Shown here piece by piece: positions 1 to 12,746 of a DNA stretch of 64,000 nt. Every line of letters begins with the position of its first letter. The first letter of the stretch is position 1. The stretch covers positions 5,554,288-5,618,287 of the forward strand of contig CM067509.1 in NCBI GenBank assembly GCA_034509495.1. The letters run 5' to 3'. The stretch comes from Acestrorhynchus altus. Taxonomy: Eukaryota; Chordata; Actinopteri; Characiformes; Acestrorhynchidae. The notes below the pieces were generated by a model. The model ran no database searches, had not been told where the DNA came from, and saw only the letters and a program-made list of their open reading frames with translations. Made by a program: the position numbers and the translations under genes.

Positions 1-795
1 CATACAAGATATTCCACTAAAGAAGGATGAAGTTTAATGTTATGGAAAGTCCTGAAGATGTCTATGAAGTCTATGAAATCTATGAAGATGCTGTTATTTC
101 TAAAATTCATCCAAGCTGATGTGACGGACTAATCAACAGTTACCGCAAATGTTTGGTTGTAGTTATGTCACACACTTTTACAATTTTCTCAATAAGCAAA
201 GGTTCTCCTTTTCTACTTTTAGGACTTCTTTAGGATAAAAGAATGAAGTTCATGCATAAACATTCATGCACCACTGTCTGTACCGAGTTCTGTTGAGGCA
301 TGGTGCTGTAAAGTTCCTGGAGGAACCAGCACACCAGCACATCCTGGGATCGAACCTTTCTTCTTTCCTCTCTTCTTTTTTTTTTTTTTTTTACCTGGAT
401 GCACAGAGCTGTGGTGTGAGCGGCTGTCTGCGCTGGGAGGTGGCGTAGAAGGAAGGAGAAGGCAGCGCGGTCTGTCTTGGCCTTTTCACAGCAGCCAGAG
501 CAGGAAGCAAGAGCCAGAAAGGTCAGGCACGTCAGAGCCGATCAGCAGGCACTCCTACAGTGGAGGACGAGCGAGAGAGAAAGAGAGACAGAGATGGAAA
601 GCACTTTGCTGTTCTCTGCTGGGCTTAAGGGAGAGAGCCTCCACCTCTCAGAGCTGTCTCTTCCACTGGGGCTCTGGAGAGCAGCATGTTAATATGAGAG
701 TGAGATGGATGCATGATTTACCACTGAGGCAGCGCCAGTCGCCACGAAAACACACTTATTTATACCGGACTTTAATACTCAAAGTTTGCTCCTGC
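1..795. other. Non-coding, no gene seen
   Basis: Plain sequence with a 17-base T run at 376-392 and a purine-rich patch near 570-600. Short open frames lack any family match. Confidence 0.5.
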
Positions 796-1065
796 TGGAT
801 TATTCTGATCTCAGATCTCACTGTCCACTCTCTCAGCTCCTCTGACCACACAGGAGCTCCTTGTGGTTCTATAATTCCAGACTGTAGTTCATCTGTTTCT
901 CTGCAGACCTTATTCTCCTCCTTTCACCCTGATCTTCAATGATCAGGACCCCACAGGACCACCACAGAGCAGCTATGATGTGGGTGGTGGGTCATTCTCA
1001 GCACTGCAGTCACACCGACAGCAGTGCTGCTGGAGTGCTTAAACGCCGTGTCCACAAACATAGCG
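796..1065. mobile_element. Interspersed DNA-transposon fragment
   Basis: The stretch reads like part of a common fish element: a segment about detecting an electrophoretic-like run of CTGTCCACT, TTCATCTGTTTCTCTGCAGA, TTCACCCTGATCTTCAATG, then GACCACCACAGAGCAG and TCATTCTCAGCACTGCAGT in that order. I recall this order from long-terminal-inverted-repeat elements whose ends carry CAGCCATAACATTA. The identification is from memory of the repeat; the family name is not certain. No transposase frame is preserved. Confidence 0.45.
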
Positions 1066-1775
1066 CAGGTTTTCACAACCCAGCCTGGCGAGCGAAAGAC
1101 GTGGGTCGAAGCAGGTTCTCAAAGATTCACTGTGACGGCCCATTAGATACGTAACCACTTGACGCTGTCTCGAGAACTTAGAAGTCAGCGCCTTTCATGA
1201 AGTGCACTGCTGGAGCTGAACATGAGGTTAATGAAGGAGACTCTTTGTTTGGCTTGTTTCTAATAAGTCGTGGCATTATGTCAGACGTAGTTCTGCATAA
1301 TGGTCAGGGCTGCTGCAACTAAATTAGTTTGAGTAGCAGAGAATAGCAAACTGTCTCCAAACCACCTGAAATGCAGATGGAGCACAAGGTGGGTCTTTGT
1401 GTCTTCACCATTTCTCATTTTTTGGGGACCTTGCTCTCTGGCTCTCTCTTTCAGCACTAATTAAATCTGTCAGGTCCCCTGGTATTACGACCAAATGTAT
1501 TTTCTGGGCAGCCACAAATGAACAATCTGCCAAACCCATCCGTAATTAACTTCGCTGAATGCACAGAGGTTAGAAGATTTAAGGAACGAAGAGTGATGCT
1601 CGCATGTTCACCCATGCACATTTTAAGAAAGTTGCCTAAAATTTGTTTTTTTACTCGCCCTTTGCAGATATTCATGGTGCTTTGCCTAAAGAATCTCACC
1701 AGTTTTAAACTATTTTCAGAGTTTTAAGCAACAAAATCATTGCAGCCTTCATATTCATTCATCATGTTCACTCGA

Positions 1776-2057
1776 TATGTCCAAATACTTGTGGACACCC
1801 CCTTCTAATGAATGCATTCCTCCACTTTAAGTTGCACCCATTGCTGACCAGTTCGCAGGAGTGGGGAACTCCAGTCCTGGAGGGCCGGACACCTGATTCA
1901 GTTCTCCAGATATGTCCAGATATGTCCAAATACTTGTGGACACCCCCTTCTAATGAATGCATTCCTCCACTTTAAGTTGCACCCATTGCTGACAGCTCGC
2001 AGGAGTGGGGAACTCCAGTCCTGGAGGGCCGGACACCTGATTCAGTTCTCCAGTTAA
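1776..2057. repeat. 145-bp imperfect tandem duplication
   Basis: Two units start at 1776 and 1921 (offset 145). Each holds the MITE end followed by a GGAACTCCAGTCCTGGAGG block. They are nearly identical apart from a few indels, such as CTGACCAGTTCGC against CTGACAGCTCGC. This suggests a fairly recent duplication inside the element. Confidence 0.85.
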
Positions 2058-2330
2058 TGGCCAGGTTGAGTTGGTTCCCCACCCTGCCTTGTAGAGAAGT
2101 ACTGCCAATAGAATAGGACTCTGTGGGGCTGCTCAATAAACATCAATCTGTTGGTTCCATGTCTAATTCCAGGCGTGTGCCAGAGGGGTTTGAAGCCCCA
2201 CAGCACAGAGGTGTGTCCTCTGAAATGTTGGAGCTCCATCCAGTACTTTTGGGATGAGTGGTAATCGTCTGCCATCCTGACGTCACGAATGCTCTCGTTT
2301 GCCGATTGCAATCAGATCCTCACAGCGATG
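1776..2330 (-). mobile_element. MITE family A, copy 1
   Basis: Family A is recognised here by recurring blocks: an end reading GTCCAAATNNTTGTGGACAC, then TTCTAATGAATGCATTC, GTAGAGAAGTACTGCCAATA, AGGACTCTNTGGNGC and CCATCCAGTACTTTTGGGAT. At least eight copies occur in the window, in both orientations. The ends resemble Tc1/mariner-type MITE termini (CACTATATGGNCAAAAGTAT). This copy begins with a tandem duplication of its terminal part. No coding capacity is seen. Confidence 0.7.
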
Positions 2331-2372
2331 CTCCGAATGCATCTTTTTATGAGTTGTATCACCCAGCTCGTA

Positions 2373-2412
2373 CACCGTGATACCGTGAAACCGTGAAACC
2401 GTGATACTTTCA
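2373..2412. repeat. Short 9-bp tandem repeat
   Basis: Four imperfect units of ACCGTGATA / ACCGTGAAA lie in a row. A fifth related motif follows at about 2428. Confidence 0.75.
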
Positions 2413-4833
2413 GGGACGGTTATCACACCGTGAAAATCTCATACTGCTGTAACCCTTCTGCAGAGACAGCTCTGGAGACGTGGGAGCGAAACTGGCTCAC
2501 GGTGATGTTTAAAGCACTGATGAAGGACCACACTTTACTCTTGGTCTTCTCTCAGTTTACGGAGCGTAATGACGACACCCCTTCCACCGCGCTGCATCCG
2601 GGAACACTGTCAGATATTTTTTGCTGCACAGTAATCAGAACCTATCAGAACCATAGTGCTGCGTAAGCTGTATTTCAGACGTTTGCGATGTTGTGTAATG
2701 CTCACGTTCTCCTTTTCCGCAGCTTTGTTACTCATGTTTTTAGCACTTCTAAGACCTTCATCTCCTCTCCAACACAAACCCCCTCGCAGAATAATCTCAC
2801 TTTGTGGGCTTCGATCCCAAACTGGGTTTTCTCTTTCACCCAGCAGCTCGGTGCTGGCCCAGGCTCACCCCAGCAATCAGGGCACAAGTAGCTCCACAAG
2901 CTTCTCTTTTCCCAGACAATCAGAGTAATGAGCGACCGGCAGCAGCAGTAATGGACCATTATTACTCTTATGGAGTGAGTGATGACATGCTCCTGGCACA
3001 ATAATACCCCTGCATCATATTTTATTCATTATACTCAACACAGAGAGCACTGCAATTACAGTCTGGGTTCGTGTCTGTGTGGGCTCAGATCAGATTGCGG
3101 CCTGTCCCTCTGCTTTCATACAGAGTTATGAGATGTCTTCACAGCTTCGCTTCATTCTCTTTACCACGATGCCTTCGTCACGAAAGGCAGCTTTCCGATC
3201 TTCTCTTCCTTGTTCTAGATCATCGTCTCAGGACGCACGGTATTTTGTGAAGTTGCTGAATTGGCGCCCAACTCTTCTCGTTTCTCAGTGTATGCAGTCG
3301 GCCGATCCCAATACCAGATGGCGTCCTTCACCTTGATTCGTAGAACATTCAGAGTCAGGCACAGACTCTCTACACATCCATCTTCGAGCTTATGGTGGGT
3401 CTGGTGCCCATATGAATTCTGAGAGCCGTCGGTCATCTGTCCATCCAGATTCACCCTGAAGACGCCCTCACAGAACGAACTTGTGGTACTGAAGTACAGC
3501 CTCCTCACCACAGGGTTAGTTTAACACTGTTGCAGCTGCGTCCTCCTAAAGAACCTGGGAGATGTGCACATCGTCCCATGTGACTTCAGAAAATTTCGAT
3601 TTGCGGTCTTTAAATTCACAGATTGATCAGAAACGTACTGTAAACATGTCAATCAAACCGTTCGACCGTTGGACACAGCAACCTTTTTTTCATGGATTAT
3701 TTACTTTTGGGTCCAGAAATCTCTTACGGCTGCCAGTCAATTAAATAATGAAGTATAAAGTGTTTAACAAGCTCCAGAACTTAAGTAACACACTTAAGTA
3801 ATAAACATATTCCCCACCCACCCGCCATCAATGAATGAAACCAGTTATTTGGGAATACCATATCAACCCCATACACCCAGTTTACCTGAACAGATTTGAT
3901 TTCATTATTTATTTAAAATGTTTAATAAATGTTACATTCCAGTTCCAGCGTCTATTTGAATAATATAAAGGTTATAATTGTGTTGTTATACTGTTATATT
4001 ATCATGATTGGTTTGTAATTTCATTGTTATTGGTTTATTATTGTTTTTTATTTCTGGAACCGTATATCATTCCATTTTTGGATGAATGGATTTATTAATT
4101 ATGATCGTTTTAACTTTATCATAATATCTCCGTTAAGATTTCGTTTGCTGAGTAAACGTTTGAGGGAGAGCTGTAGAATCGAGCATGATGAATGTTGACG
4201 AAGTGAACAGCGCGACTCTAGAAAGTCGCAATGTTGTACCATTAAAACATCTTGACCTGACGCTGACGATCTGTGCATTGTTACAATCGTAGGAATGGAA
4301 CCGATTCAAAACAGAGCTCCAGAAAGTTCCCTGTTTGCCGGGATGAAGATGCAGGAGCTTAATGTGGGGGATTTACAGCCACCGGGGCTTGGCTGAGCCA
4401 CATGGTTCCTCGGCGTTCTGGGATAGTTATTAGATGTAGAGGCTGAGTATGCCCTTGTGGGCTGGATGCAGTAGGGTCTGGAGATTGCTTTTCATGTGTC
4501 ATTAATCCAGCTCGTCATCGCCTCCGAGGCAAAGCTGTTATCCATTTGGTGTGATAATTAAGTGCTACCTGAGAGCGGAGTGTTGCTACATCACTCAAAC
4601 AATTGCTCCTTCTCTTGACAAAGGAAGTCAGCAGGAGCTTAAAATGTGATTAAAATGAGTGAAAACACACTCGCTTTGCGAGCGAGCAGAGATCGATTTT
4701 GTGGCGCCGGATCTGCTCATTTGGCTGATTGAATTGATTCCATGTTCTCTTATGTTCAGTCATTGGGTGAGTTGACGTGCTGTCAGTTTTCACCCCGAAC
4801 CAAAATGTTTAGCGCATTCATTCGTGCATCCTT
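2413..4833. other. Non-coding, no recognised feature
   Basis: No gene or known repeat could be supported. Positions 3880-4140 are AT-rich. Positions 4540-4700 have a mixed AT/CpG texture with homeodomain-like TAATTA cores, which can mark conserved non-coding elements, but this cannot be judged without an alignment. Confidence 0.4.
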
Positions 4834-5045
4834 GTGTATGTGTCCAAATGTTTGTGGACACCCCTTCTAACGAATGCATTCAACTAGTGCAAATACACAC
4901 ACCTGGAGTGAACCTACTGGCACCGTGCCTAATGCCAGATGTGGGCTAGAGGGGTATGAAGATGCTGGTGATCATCCAACATCCGGGCCTCACTAGCACT
5001 CTTGTCTCTGAATGCAATCAAATCCTCACAGCAATGCTTCCTGTG
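4834..5045 (-). mobile_element. MITE family A, copy 2 (partial)
   Basis: The copy starts with GTCCAAATGTTTGTGGACAC followed by TTCTAACGAATGCATTCAAC. It skips the central part of the family, then has GATCATCCAACATCCGGGC and GCAATCAAATCCTCACAGCA. The middle is deleted relative to the copies at 43.4 and 51.2 kb. Confidence 0.65.
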
Positions 5046-5329
5046 TGGAAACATTCTGGGGGTTTATTTTATGAATGCACATTGTAATCACACTAATAGT
5101 CTCATTTGCCAGAACCTTGAAACAGTTTGCAGTCTTCTCTGTGTTAACGAAGAACCACGCCTAAACCCCTCAACTCCTCAAAAGTTGCTTGTCTCCCTCT
5201 CCTTCTCCTGATGGAGATTTTGCATCTCACCACCACCCAATTTTCCGGCTAAATGCTTAGGTCCATTCCCAGTTTCAACCCCCAATCTCAACATCTGCCG
5301 AAGGAAAACGAAGGCCTCCTATTTCACAA

Positions 5330-5718
5330 TGAAATGTGGAACGATTTGTAAACTGGGATACAGGAGTGGGAGCACGAGTCGACGCCACCTTCCCAGATGC
5401 CCCCAACGACTTCTTTGATCATTTTGAAGAATCCAACACTGACATGACAGCAATAATTACACGTCCTCTTGCAGACAAAGTGCTGTCTGTCACGGCAGCT
5501 GATGTGCGGAGAACACTATGAAGGTGAACCTACACCAACCTGCCAGCTTCAACGGCGCTCGGGATCTCAAGGATTGCACCCGCCAATTAACTGATGTCTT
5601 CCATGATATTTTTGACTTTACCCGGGTACAGGATGGTGTCCTGACCTGCGTTACACTGGCCACCAGTATTCCACCAATGACAACCTTAGTCACATGCTTT
5701 AAAGAGCAAGGAGGGTGA
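5330..5718 (+). mobile_element. LINE reverse-transcriptase fragment, frameshifted
   Basis: Two overlapping reading frames (5336-5521, then 5518-5718) encode pieces typical of fish non-LTR retrotransposon ORF2. The first includes DFFDHFEESNTD and TAADVRRTL. The second includes VNLHQPASFNGARDL and CTRQLTDVFHDIFD. In intact relatives (CR1/L2-type elements, by memory) these form one continuous stretch at the start of the reverse-transcriptase domain. Here the frame shifts near 5518-5521 and the protein ends at 5716-5718. The catalytic YxDD block is absent. It is a dead, truncated copy. Confidence 0.7.
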
Positions 5719-8484
5719 AGTCAGCTACCACCTCTTTTAGACCCGTTTAGACCATTGCATCTTTGGTGGGCACCCAATACACAGAGGCAACATGGCCAGC
5801 ATGGCCAGTTGGGGGAGAGCACCATCTTCCCACCCACAGAGAGCATGGACTCTCGGACTTGAAATGTCGGTGGCAAGCAGCATGACCCGGTATTTGAACC
5901 TGCCAGCAAGGTAGAGCCACACCAACCAATATGTCTACAAGCAGATGCCATATGGTCCAGCCCAGTGTTAAACGAATAAACCAAACTGAAGTTTGATGTT
6001 TGAGCGTTCAGCACCATCATACACCAGAAGCTGCAAGCTCCACTTCCACGCCATGTGCTCATCACTCCACATCCGAGTATGGAAACTGCTCCGGCATCAC
6101 CCTTTCCAGCAACTTGATTTTTAACAACATAGGGAAACGTGTCAGACAGCTGTGAGCTTGTTTAAATAAAGACCTGAGCGCACTGCGAGCTGAACAGAGG
6201 ACTATTGGATTGTTTGCCACGTTGCATTATTGAAAAATAAATGCATTTTTGACACATTGCGCCTCTCGGCTCACCGCTGCTATTCAGAATGTTCCTTCCC
6301 TTTAAGACGCGTTGTGTAACTTGAGACGAGTCTCTGGTCCTGAGATACTAGAACTTTAGATGTACATCTTCATGCTGACGGCATTTCCTTATAAAAGCTG
6401 AAATGAGGCTCAAAGTGAGAAAGCCACTCAGGGTAATGAAGCAGGGCTTGGCAGAGCTCACACACAGCTCTTTCGACACGGCTGTCAAAGACTTGCTGCT
6501 CTGGCAAATATGAATCTCTGATAGTCTAATTCAGCTCTCGCTCTCGGATTGCCTCTTTGACTCGGACGGTTGGGAATCTCGGCCGAAGCTTAGTGACGCT
6601 GCCTGCAGTTTAAACGTCTCGCTCCGACTGATTTCATCTACAGAACACAAGCACGAAATTCCATACGCGTCATATTAAAATCCTGGCAACCACAGATGGA
6701 AAGAGTTGTACGAGTCATTTTTGGAATGACTGGACATGGCTCACCCGGTTCTTGGGTAGGACATTTATATATCAGTGCATTAATGACCTCATCTGTGTAC
6801 TCGTTATTTTCTGCTTTCCGTTGCATTCATCAACACGAAAGGCTTTCGAAACGAAAGGCAAACCACAGCCATCTTGACCAACGTCCAGGTGGCTGGACAT
6901 GAAAGAGACATACAGTATTAAAGCCAAGCAGTTACCCCGGAAACCAGCAGGTGGAATTTTGAGAGAACAAAGCTGAAGGTGATGGCAATGAGAATTTCTG
7001 GATTCGATTCAAAGCGTGTGCACTGTTAAAGGTCAGCTTTAAGATGCAATAACTGATTACAGAGTTCACTTGGGTGTTTTTCTTGGCACGGATCGGTAAC
7101 CATACTTGGGGTCACAGAATCGCTCAGTGGGAGGGCTTTAAGATGCCGGGATCTGATCCCATTGATGGAGGTCCATGCGACTAATGTAGCACAGTTTCAA
7201 ACATAACATTATTCGACACACTACACCCATAAAAGCGACGATTGTGATTAACACAGGTTACCCGGTTCTCCTTTTCTAACTGTATTTTTGGTGCCTTGTA
7301 GATGGAGAGTGTCAGGATCTTCACTGACAACTAATGTTGGTGTTGAAACATTAGATTATTAACAGAAATTACGATATGTGCCGCTGGACATCTCCAACAG
7401 CAGCACATCCTGGTCCTGAAATAACAACGCAACAAAAACCAACAACCAAACAAACATGAGCACTATGATCACCTATGAGCACTTTCTCGCTTTGATGGCT
7501 TAGAGCTGTCCTCACGATAAAAGATCATCGATCTGATGACCTGATCGAAGATCTGATGACCTGATAGATCATAAAAGACATGTTCTGCAGGTTAAGCGAT
7601 TAATATTCTTCTTTATCGTAAACCTGCTTTATTAAAATGGTATAATGAAGACCTCTTGATTTCTGGCAGTTTGTAGGAATGCACACAAACCCACCTGCAT
7701 GAGTTTGAGAGGGAGTTTTCCAGTGAAACGTGTCTTTTGGCAGGAACGTGTGGAGTTTGCTTCAAAGACGAGCATTCGTTTGACACGCAGTTTCTCTTAA
7801 ATGCGCGAAAACCTTCAGTATATTTAATGGATGACTTCCTATAAAACCCCGAGCTCCACTGTTTTATTGCGGAAAACAAATTAGACTCTGAAGAAGATGC
7901 CAACATCAAACTTCAGGTTGGTTTGTTCTCTATGAGAGAACATGTGTAGCATATTTTATGAGAGGTGAAATGAGTTGCATTGCACATCGGATTGTACTGC
8001 TGCCACGCCAAACACAGAACCTCCCCTTAGTGCCGCCGGATAGCGACGTTTAAAGGCTTTATAATAGCTTTCCGTTTTCTGGATTTTCATAGAAATATGT
8101 GTCTGGCATTGTAACAATGGAAGCTCTCAGAGAATCTGTCCATAAATAGATATTTCTGCTATATGTCTAAACAGTGGCTTATTGGCTGGCGGTATGAGAG
8201 GAATATGGCGAAGTTTGAGGACACTGTGTTGAGGTTAAACATAGATATCAGCTTGATGCAGATGAGTCACACTTGGAAGTGAATCAGACAACGAGGAATA
8301 TATGCTATGTGTTGTAAGACCCTCTGGGGACGGCACCGAGGCTGTTCTCCCGAGTCTGTCGAAGCTTTACTTTTGCCGTAGCTTTACTTCCGAACACAAT
8401 GCGAGAGCCGGATCAGCCTGGGATTTTGGACCTGGACATATGATTAGATAACAGTCTTTTTATGTTTATGTGTCATTTCTGTCA
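5719..8484. other. Non-coding, no recognised feature
   Basis: No exon or full repeat is supported. Positions 5719-6060 continue after the LINE fragment and may be more of it or a different relic. A short duplicated motif (GATCTGATGACCTGAT, twice) lies at 7528-7565. Confidence 0.4.
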
Positions 8485-8770
8485 CACAGAAAGTTGCACT
8501 CATTGTGGACACAGATGTGCAAATGCACACATAGCTGGTCTATGCCTGTAGAATAGGACTCTCTGGATCACATAAACATAAACCCCCCCCATCATTGAGC
8601 AGTGGAACAGTGGGACCGTGTTCTCTGGAACGATGGGGTTCCGTCCGTTACTTTCGGGAATTTGCAATTTGGGGGGGTTGGGAATATGAGATGGGGTGTT
8701 GACCTCCATCGGAACTCTTTGGAACACCCTTGATTTCAGAAGAAGCATGTTGTCCATGTAGCTCATATTC
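8485..8770 (-). mobile_element. MITE family A, copy 3 (partial)
   Basis: Shared blocks are GATGTGCAAATGCACACA, GTAGAATAGGACTCTCTGGA, ATTGAGCAGTGGAACAGTG and GTTCTCTGGAACGATGG. The outer end is eroded. Confidence 0.6.
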
Positions 8771-9004
8771 AGTGGTGTGTTTCACGTGGTTGTAATCTCT
8801 ACAGCCGCTCTCTCTGTTTGTTTGACGGATTGACAGATCAAACAGTGACAGGGAAAATGCCAGCTCAGAAGCTCGCTGGGTGTTATTTTTCAATCGCGAG
8901 CGGTTGGGCCTGACCAGAGCTATCTGTATGAAACAAGTCAGTACGAGACTGATTCATCACGGCCACACAGTGAAATGTCATATTTCCTTATTTGGCTCAG
9001 CCTG

Positions 9005-9400
9005 GCTGACAGGTAAGTTATGTGGCAGGCGGGCGGGCGGGCAGGGCCGCTCGCAGCGAGCAGGCTGGCGGAGTCACCTTCATAAAGCCTAATCTCCTCA
9101 GCAGGCCTGTAGCCTCCCGCCTCCGTTGGCACTGTATTGTTCAGCGCTCCGCTGTCATTATTGTTCCGCCCTGCAGGGCAAAGGCACTGACAGCGCTGCG
9201 GCTCCGAAAGCAGGCCTTGCCGTCGAGCTGCATCCGAGCCTCTGGAGTCTGTCTGCTGAGGGATGCATTGGAAAGGAATACAAGCCTGAAGGTGTTGATG
9301 GATACGTGTCAGCAGCCATGCCGTCATGTAGGATTTGTTGACACGGCGCTCTCAAAGGCTGTCGCTGCGTCTGGGTTACGCGGTGGATTCACGGCGAATG
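9005..9400. other. GC-rich, CpG-containing block in non-coding DNA
   Basis: This part is clearly richer in G+C and CpG than its surroundings, beginning with a GGCGGGCGGGCGGG run near 9029-9042. Open frames on both strands reach about 130-140 codons, which is expected from the base composition. There is no convincing splice-site pair and no family match. A regulatory element or a diverged repeat is possible. Confidence 0.35.
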
Positions 9401-10026
9401 CACTAACTTGTCAAAATACTGTGTTTTGTGTCTCTTTCGAAAGGGAACACTGAACCCATGGTTGGAGTGCCGGTTGACATGGTGAGGGATGAACGCTGAA
9501 GCACCGAGTGTGATCTCAGTGAACAGATTGCAGCCCAGATTGCATCTTAAACTCGCGTGCTTATAAATAGAGGCCTCTTTTTTTGGTGCTGCTTAAATTT
9601 GCATAATGATTTTGTACATTTTGTATAAAGAGCACGGCTTTGAGCTGCACAACCTTGCCCGCTTAATACCTACATCTGCGCTGAGACACCTTGGCGTTGT
9701 TTGGAAGGCTTACTGACTTTGATTTAATTGGCGAAGTCTTCTTGAATCACGTCTGTGAGCAAATAGCAGTGTTGTGCTGGTTTCAGAGCAGCACCGGGCG
9801 GTTCGGTGGTTGACTTGCTACAGTTAAAGGTGTAGCCAGATCGTCTGCATCAGTCTTTCAGGGATTTAATGGTTGATTGTAGAGAAACTGACCAACTCGC
9901 ACAAAAAAGTGTCTTAAGAAAGAAAGTCTTAGACGTGCCTTTTCTTAACCTTTCATTAAAGAACTTTTCCTTAAAATACTTAAATATCTTTATTGTCCTC
10001 AAGATGCCTGCACTGGTCTTCCGAAA

Positions 10027-10174
10027 GTCACCCATTAAGGGTGGAGTTAGTGGTTCGTAGTGGTCACCCATTAAGGGAGGAGTTAGTGGTTCGTAGTGGT
10101 CACCCATTAAGGGTGGAGTTAGTGGTTTGTAGTGGTCACCCATTAAGGGAAGAGTGAGTGGTTTGTAGTGGTCA
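10027..10174. repeat. 36-bp minisatellite, four units
   Basis: GTCACCCATTAAGGG starts at 10027, 10063, 10099 and 10135, exactly 36 bp apart, with a partial fifth unit at 10171. Because 36 is a multiple of three, the minus strand shows a periodic 12-residue pattern. This is composition, not a gene. Confidence 0.95.
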
Positions 10175-10219
10175 GTGTAAATTTCTCTTGAACAGGGGCT
10201 TGTAAACGATATCTCTATA

Positions 10220-10385
10220 CCCCTACCACACCATCTGCAGAACTGAGTGAGAACATTCAAGCTGTATGGGATGGATCATCACAGGACACCATTAGGAACC
10301 TCTACAACTCCATGCAGAGACGTCTGGCATGTTGTGGTAAACCCGACGCCGCACTGAGAGACACCACTTCTGTATGAGTAGATCA
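10220..10385 (+). mobile_element. Tc1-like transposase 3' end relic (twin of 52707-52872)
   Basis: It is nearly identical over 166 bp to 52707-52872. One frame reads DTIRNLYNSMQRRL, which fits the C-terminal end of Tc1/mariner transposases (the region after the DDE catalytic core). Only this end segment is present here. Confidence 0.65.
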
Positions 10386-10856
10386 GTGAAAGTGATTAGT
10401 GAAAAATGGAGATACGATGTTTTTGTATGGCAGCGTGGAGGTCGAAAGGTGCGTCTGTATGACAGGTCTTAAACAGTGCTGCTGTGGAGGTTTTATTTTT
10501 GTAGAATCTGACAAACCAAAGGATTTCGAATGTAAAAACGCCCATATAACCAATATAATGATCCTGTTTGCACTTAGGACTGGAGTTGAGAATCCAAGCC
10601 AAAGAGCAGGATGACCTTTATCAGGAGCTGTGAAGATGGTTCTGAAGCAGCAACTTTACTATACAGTCTGGGTTAGAGGGGTAGTGCAGCTCCTGAAGGT
10701 CAGAATCATCTTCAAGATATAGTTCCAACTGCCAGGCTGCTGTAATTAGCTCACCACCACTCCTCCACACCCTCCCGCCCCCACCGATGTCAAGAGCAAA
10801 TCTACGCCACTGCAGTCACACATAGAAAGATGCACTCCACTCCAACAGTTCCTATT

Positions 10857-11135
10857 GTCCATCCATCCATCCATCCATCCATCTTCCTTCGCTTATCCGG
10901 GGCCGGGTCGCGGGGGCAGCAGTCTAAGCAGGGATGCCCGACACCTCAGCCAGCTCCCCAGGAGGGACCCCGAGGCGTTCCCAGGCCAGCCAAGAGACAT
11001 AGTCCTTCCACCGTGTCCCGGGTCTTCCCCGTGGTCTCCTCCCGGTGGGGCGTGCCTGGAACACCTCCCCAGGAAGGCGTCCAGGGGGTATCTGATAAAG
11101 GTGCCCGAGCCACCTCAGCTGGTTCCTCCTATTGT
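10857..11135 (-). mobile_element. 5'-truncated LINE 3' end, Rex3/RTE-like, with (GATG)n tail
   Basis: Read on the minus strand, 11133-10927 encodes the end of a retrotransposon ORF2, including QLRWLGHL, PPGRLPGEVF, RRPRGRPGTRW and DYVSWLAWERLGVPP. A short untranslated stretch and a tail of GATG repeats (10857-10883) follow. From memory, Rex3-type RTE elements of fish end in GATG repeats and carry this C-terminal sequence. The 5' part of the element is missing, as usual for LINE insertions; the left junction is near 11135. Confidence 0.8.
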
Positions 11136-12699
11136 ATTTAATTAGCGCGTTTGACCAAATTGAAATTCTCATATTTGACCAATAAAATGAATAAAATAAC
11201 ATTAATAAAAATGGTGTTTTAATAACAGAGGAAACCTTATTGATGACTGTTTTGAAAACCACTTTGCAGAATAACAGTAAAACAGCCCACAAAGCACAGA
11301 TACAGGAATCCTGTGCAATTTGCTGGCTGTTGGTTCTTTGTGGGAAAGAAGAAGCGAATCCCTTCACAATATCCTCGGGTCTGTTTACTTTCAGCTCTGC
11401 AGGCACAGTAATCAGCGGGATGTACTGTAAACGGGACCTTCAATTTCTTGGATGAGGATGCTTTCTGCTCTCTTCCTTCATCTGTTTAAGCTGTATCTCT
11501 GCTATAAAACCTCTAATAAGAGCTTCATTCCCGAGTTTATCACGTCGAAGCAATAATTGTCGGGTTCTAGGAGAGCCTGAAGTTCCTGAGATATCTGCTG
11601 GGTCGGGCTGCTCGTACTGGGTTTGTAATTCGAGTTGCTTCTTTAAAGCAATGCAGTACAGCACAATCCTAAAGGTGTGGGTAGATAATTGCATGGTGGC
11701 TCAGCATCACACACCTCTCCAGCTCTAACTCACACCCCGTTCAGACTACAGCACAAACATCAGCACCTCTTCACCCAGCCTGCCTTAAAGACCTGTGAAC
11801 AGGATATGTACCGACTCTTCCAGAGACAGAAAGTGAGGAAGGAACCAGGTTCAGGTGCTGTTTCCATAATTGCTTGTTTTAAAAAGTTGGATTTTTAATT
11901 ATTACGATTTATGATCCTGCTTAATAAGTTGGAAATGCATCAAATGCACCATAGTCGATGCACCACAGTAGCAGTACCGCCCCTCCACCAGGGGGCAGTA
12001 GTCCATATTAGGCCATTAGTGGCACATTAATCATTAAGTCTTCATCAACACTTCACGTGAGTGAAGATCAATCAGGTTTAAAGCGTAAATCTTATACAAG
12101 TGTTAATAGAAATGCACAAACAATAACATCGTAAAGAGTAACGCAAATGCAACGTTATCAGTTTGAGACAACACAGCTGTGGGATCCTGATGCAACCAAC
12201 TAGTGAACTGGAGATGCAGAAGGTTCCTGTATGAAGAACAAATGGAGACAGTGTTCAAAAGTACAAGTAAAACCCAGACTGCATCCGATTTGAGGTGATG
12301 GCTGGAGTAGGCGGACTGACGTGGGGTCAGCAGAATTAAAGACGTCCACGGTTTGCAGATAGACGTGTCGTCTGATGTTAGAAACACCTCTTTACGGCTC
12401 ATTTTTGTGAATGACATTTAGGACAGATGTTTTCCATGACTAACAAGCTGATTGGTGATTTTTGCTGAAGGGCGGGTCTTTATCCATGACCAGCAAGCTG
12501 ATTGGTGATTTTTGCAGCTCAGCGTCCAGGTTGAGGAAATTATTACTGTAAAAAGTAAAAACTGTGGTGATAATTTGTCCCAAACCGTTTGTAGTTAGAG
12601 CACAAAATGTGTGATGATGTCACTAAATAATGGACTATTAAATTAGTTGCGGTCAACTGATTATCAATCTTTCTCAACTCAGTTCATTAGTCACTGTAC

Positions 12700-12700
<1 letters not shown>
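11136..12700. other. Non-coding, no gene seen
   Basis: No coding exon is supported. A short tandem duplication is at 12433-12516. The sequence is otherwise unremarkable. Confidence 0.4.
12433..12516. repeat. 50-bp-offset tandem duplication
   Basis: TCCATGAC followed by AAGCTGATTGGTGATTTTTG occurs at 12433 and again at 12483. Confidence 0.9.

Positions 12701-12745
<45 letters not shown>
12701..12745. repeat. (GT)n microsatellite
   Basis: Uninterrupted GT run of about 22 units. Confidence 0.98.

Positions 12746-12746
<1 letters not shown>

Noticed and set aside
9022..9453. 143-codon frame in the GC-rich block
   Set aside because: A few stops are expected at this composition. There is a competing frame on the other strand and no family match.
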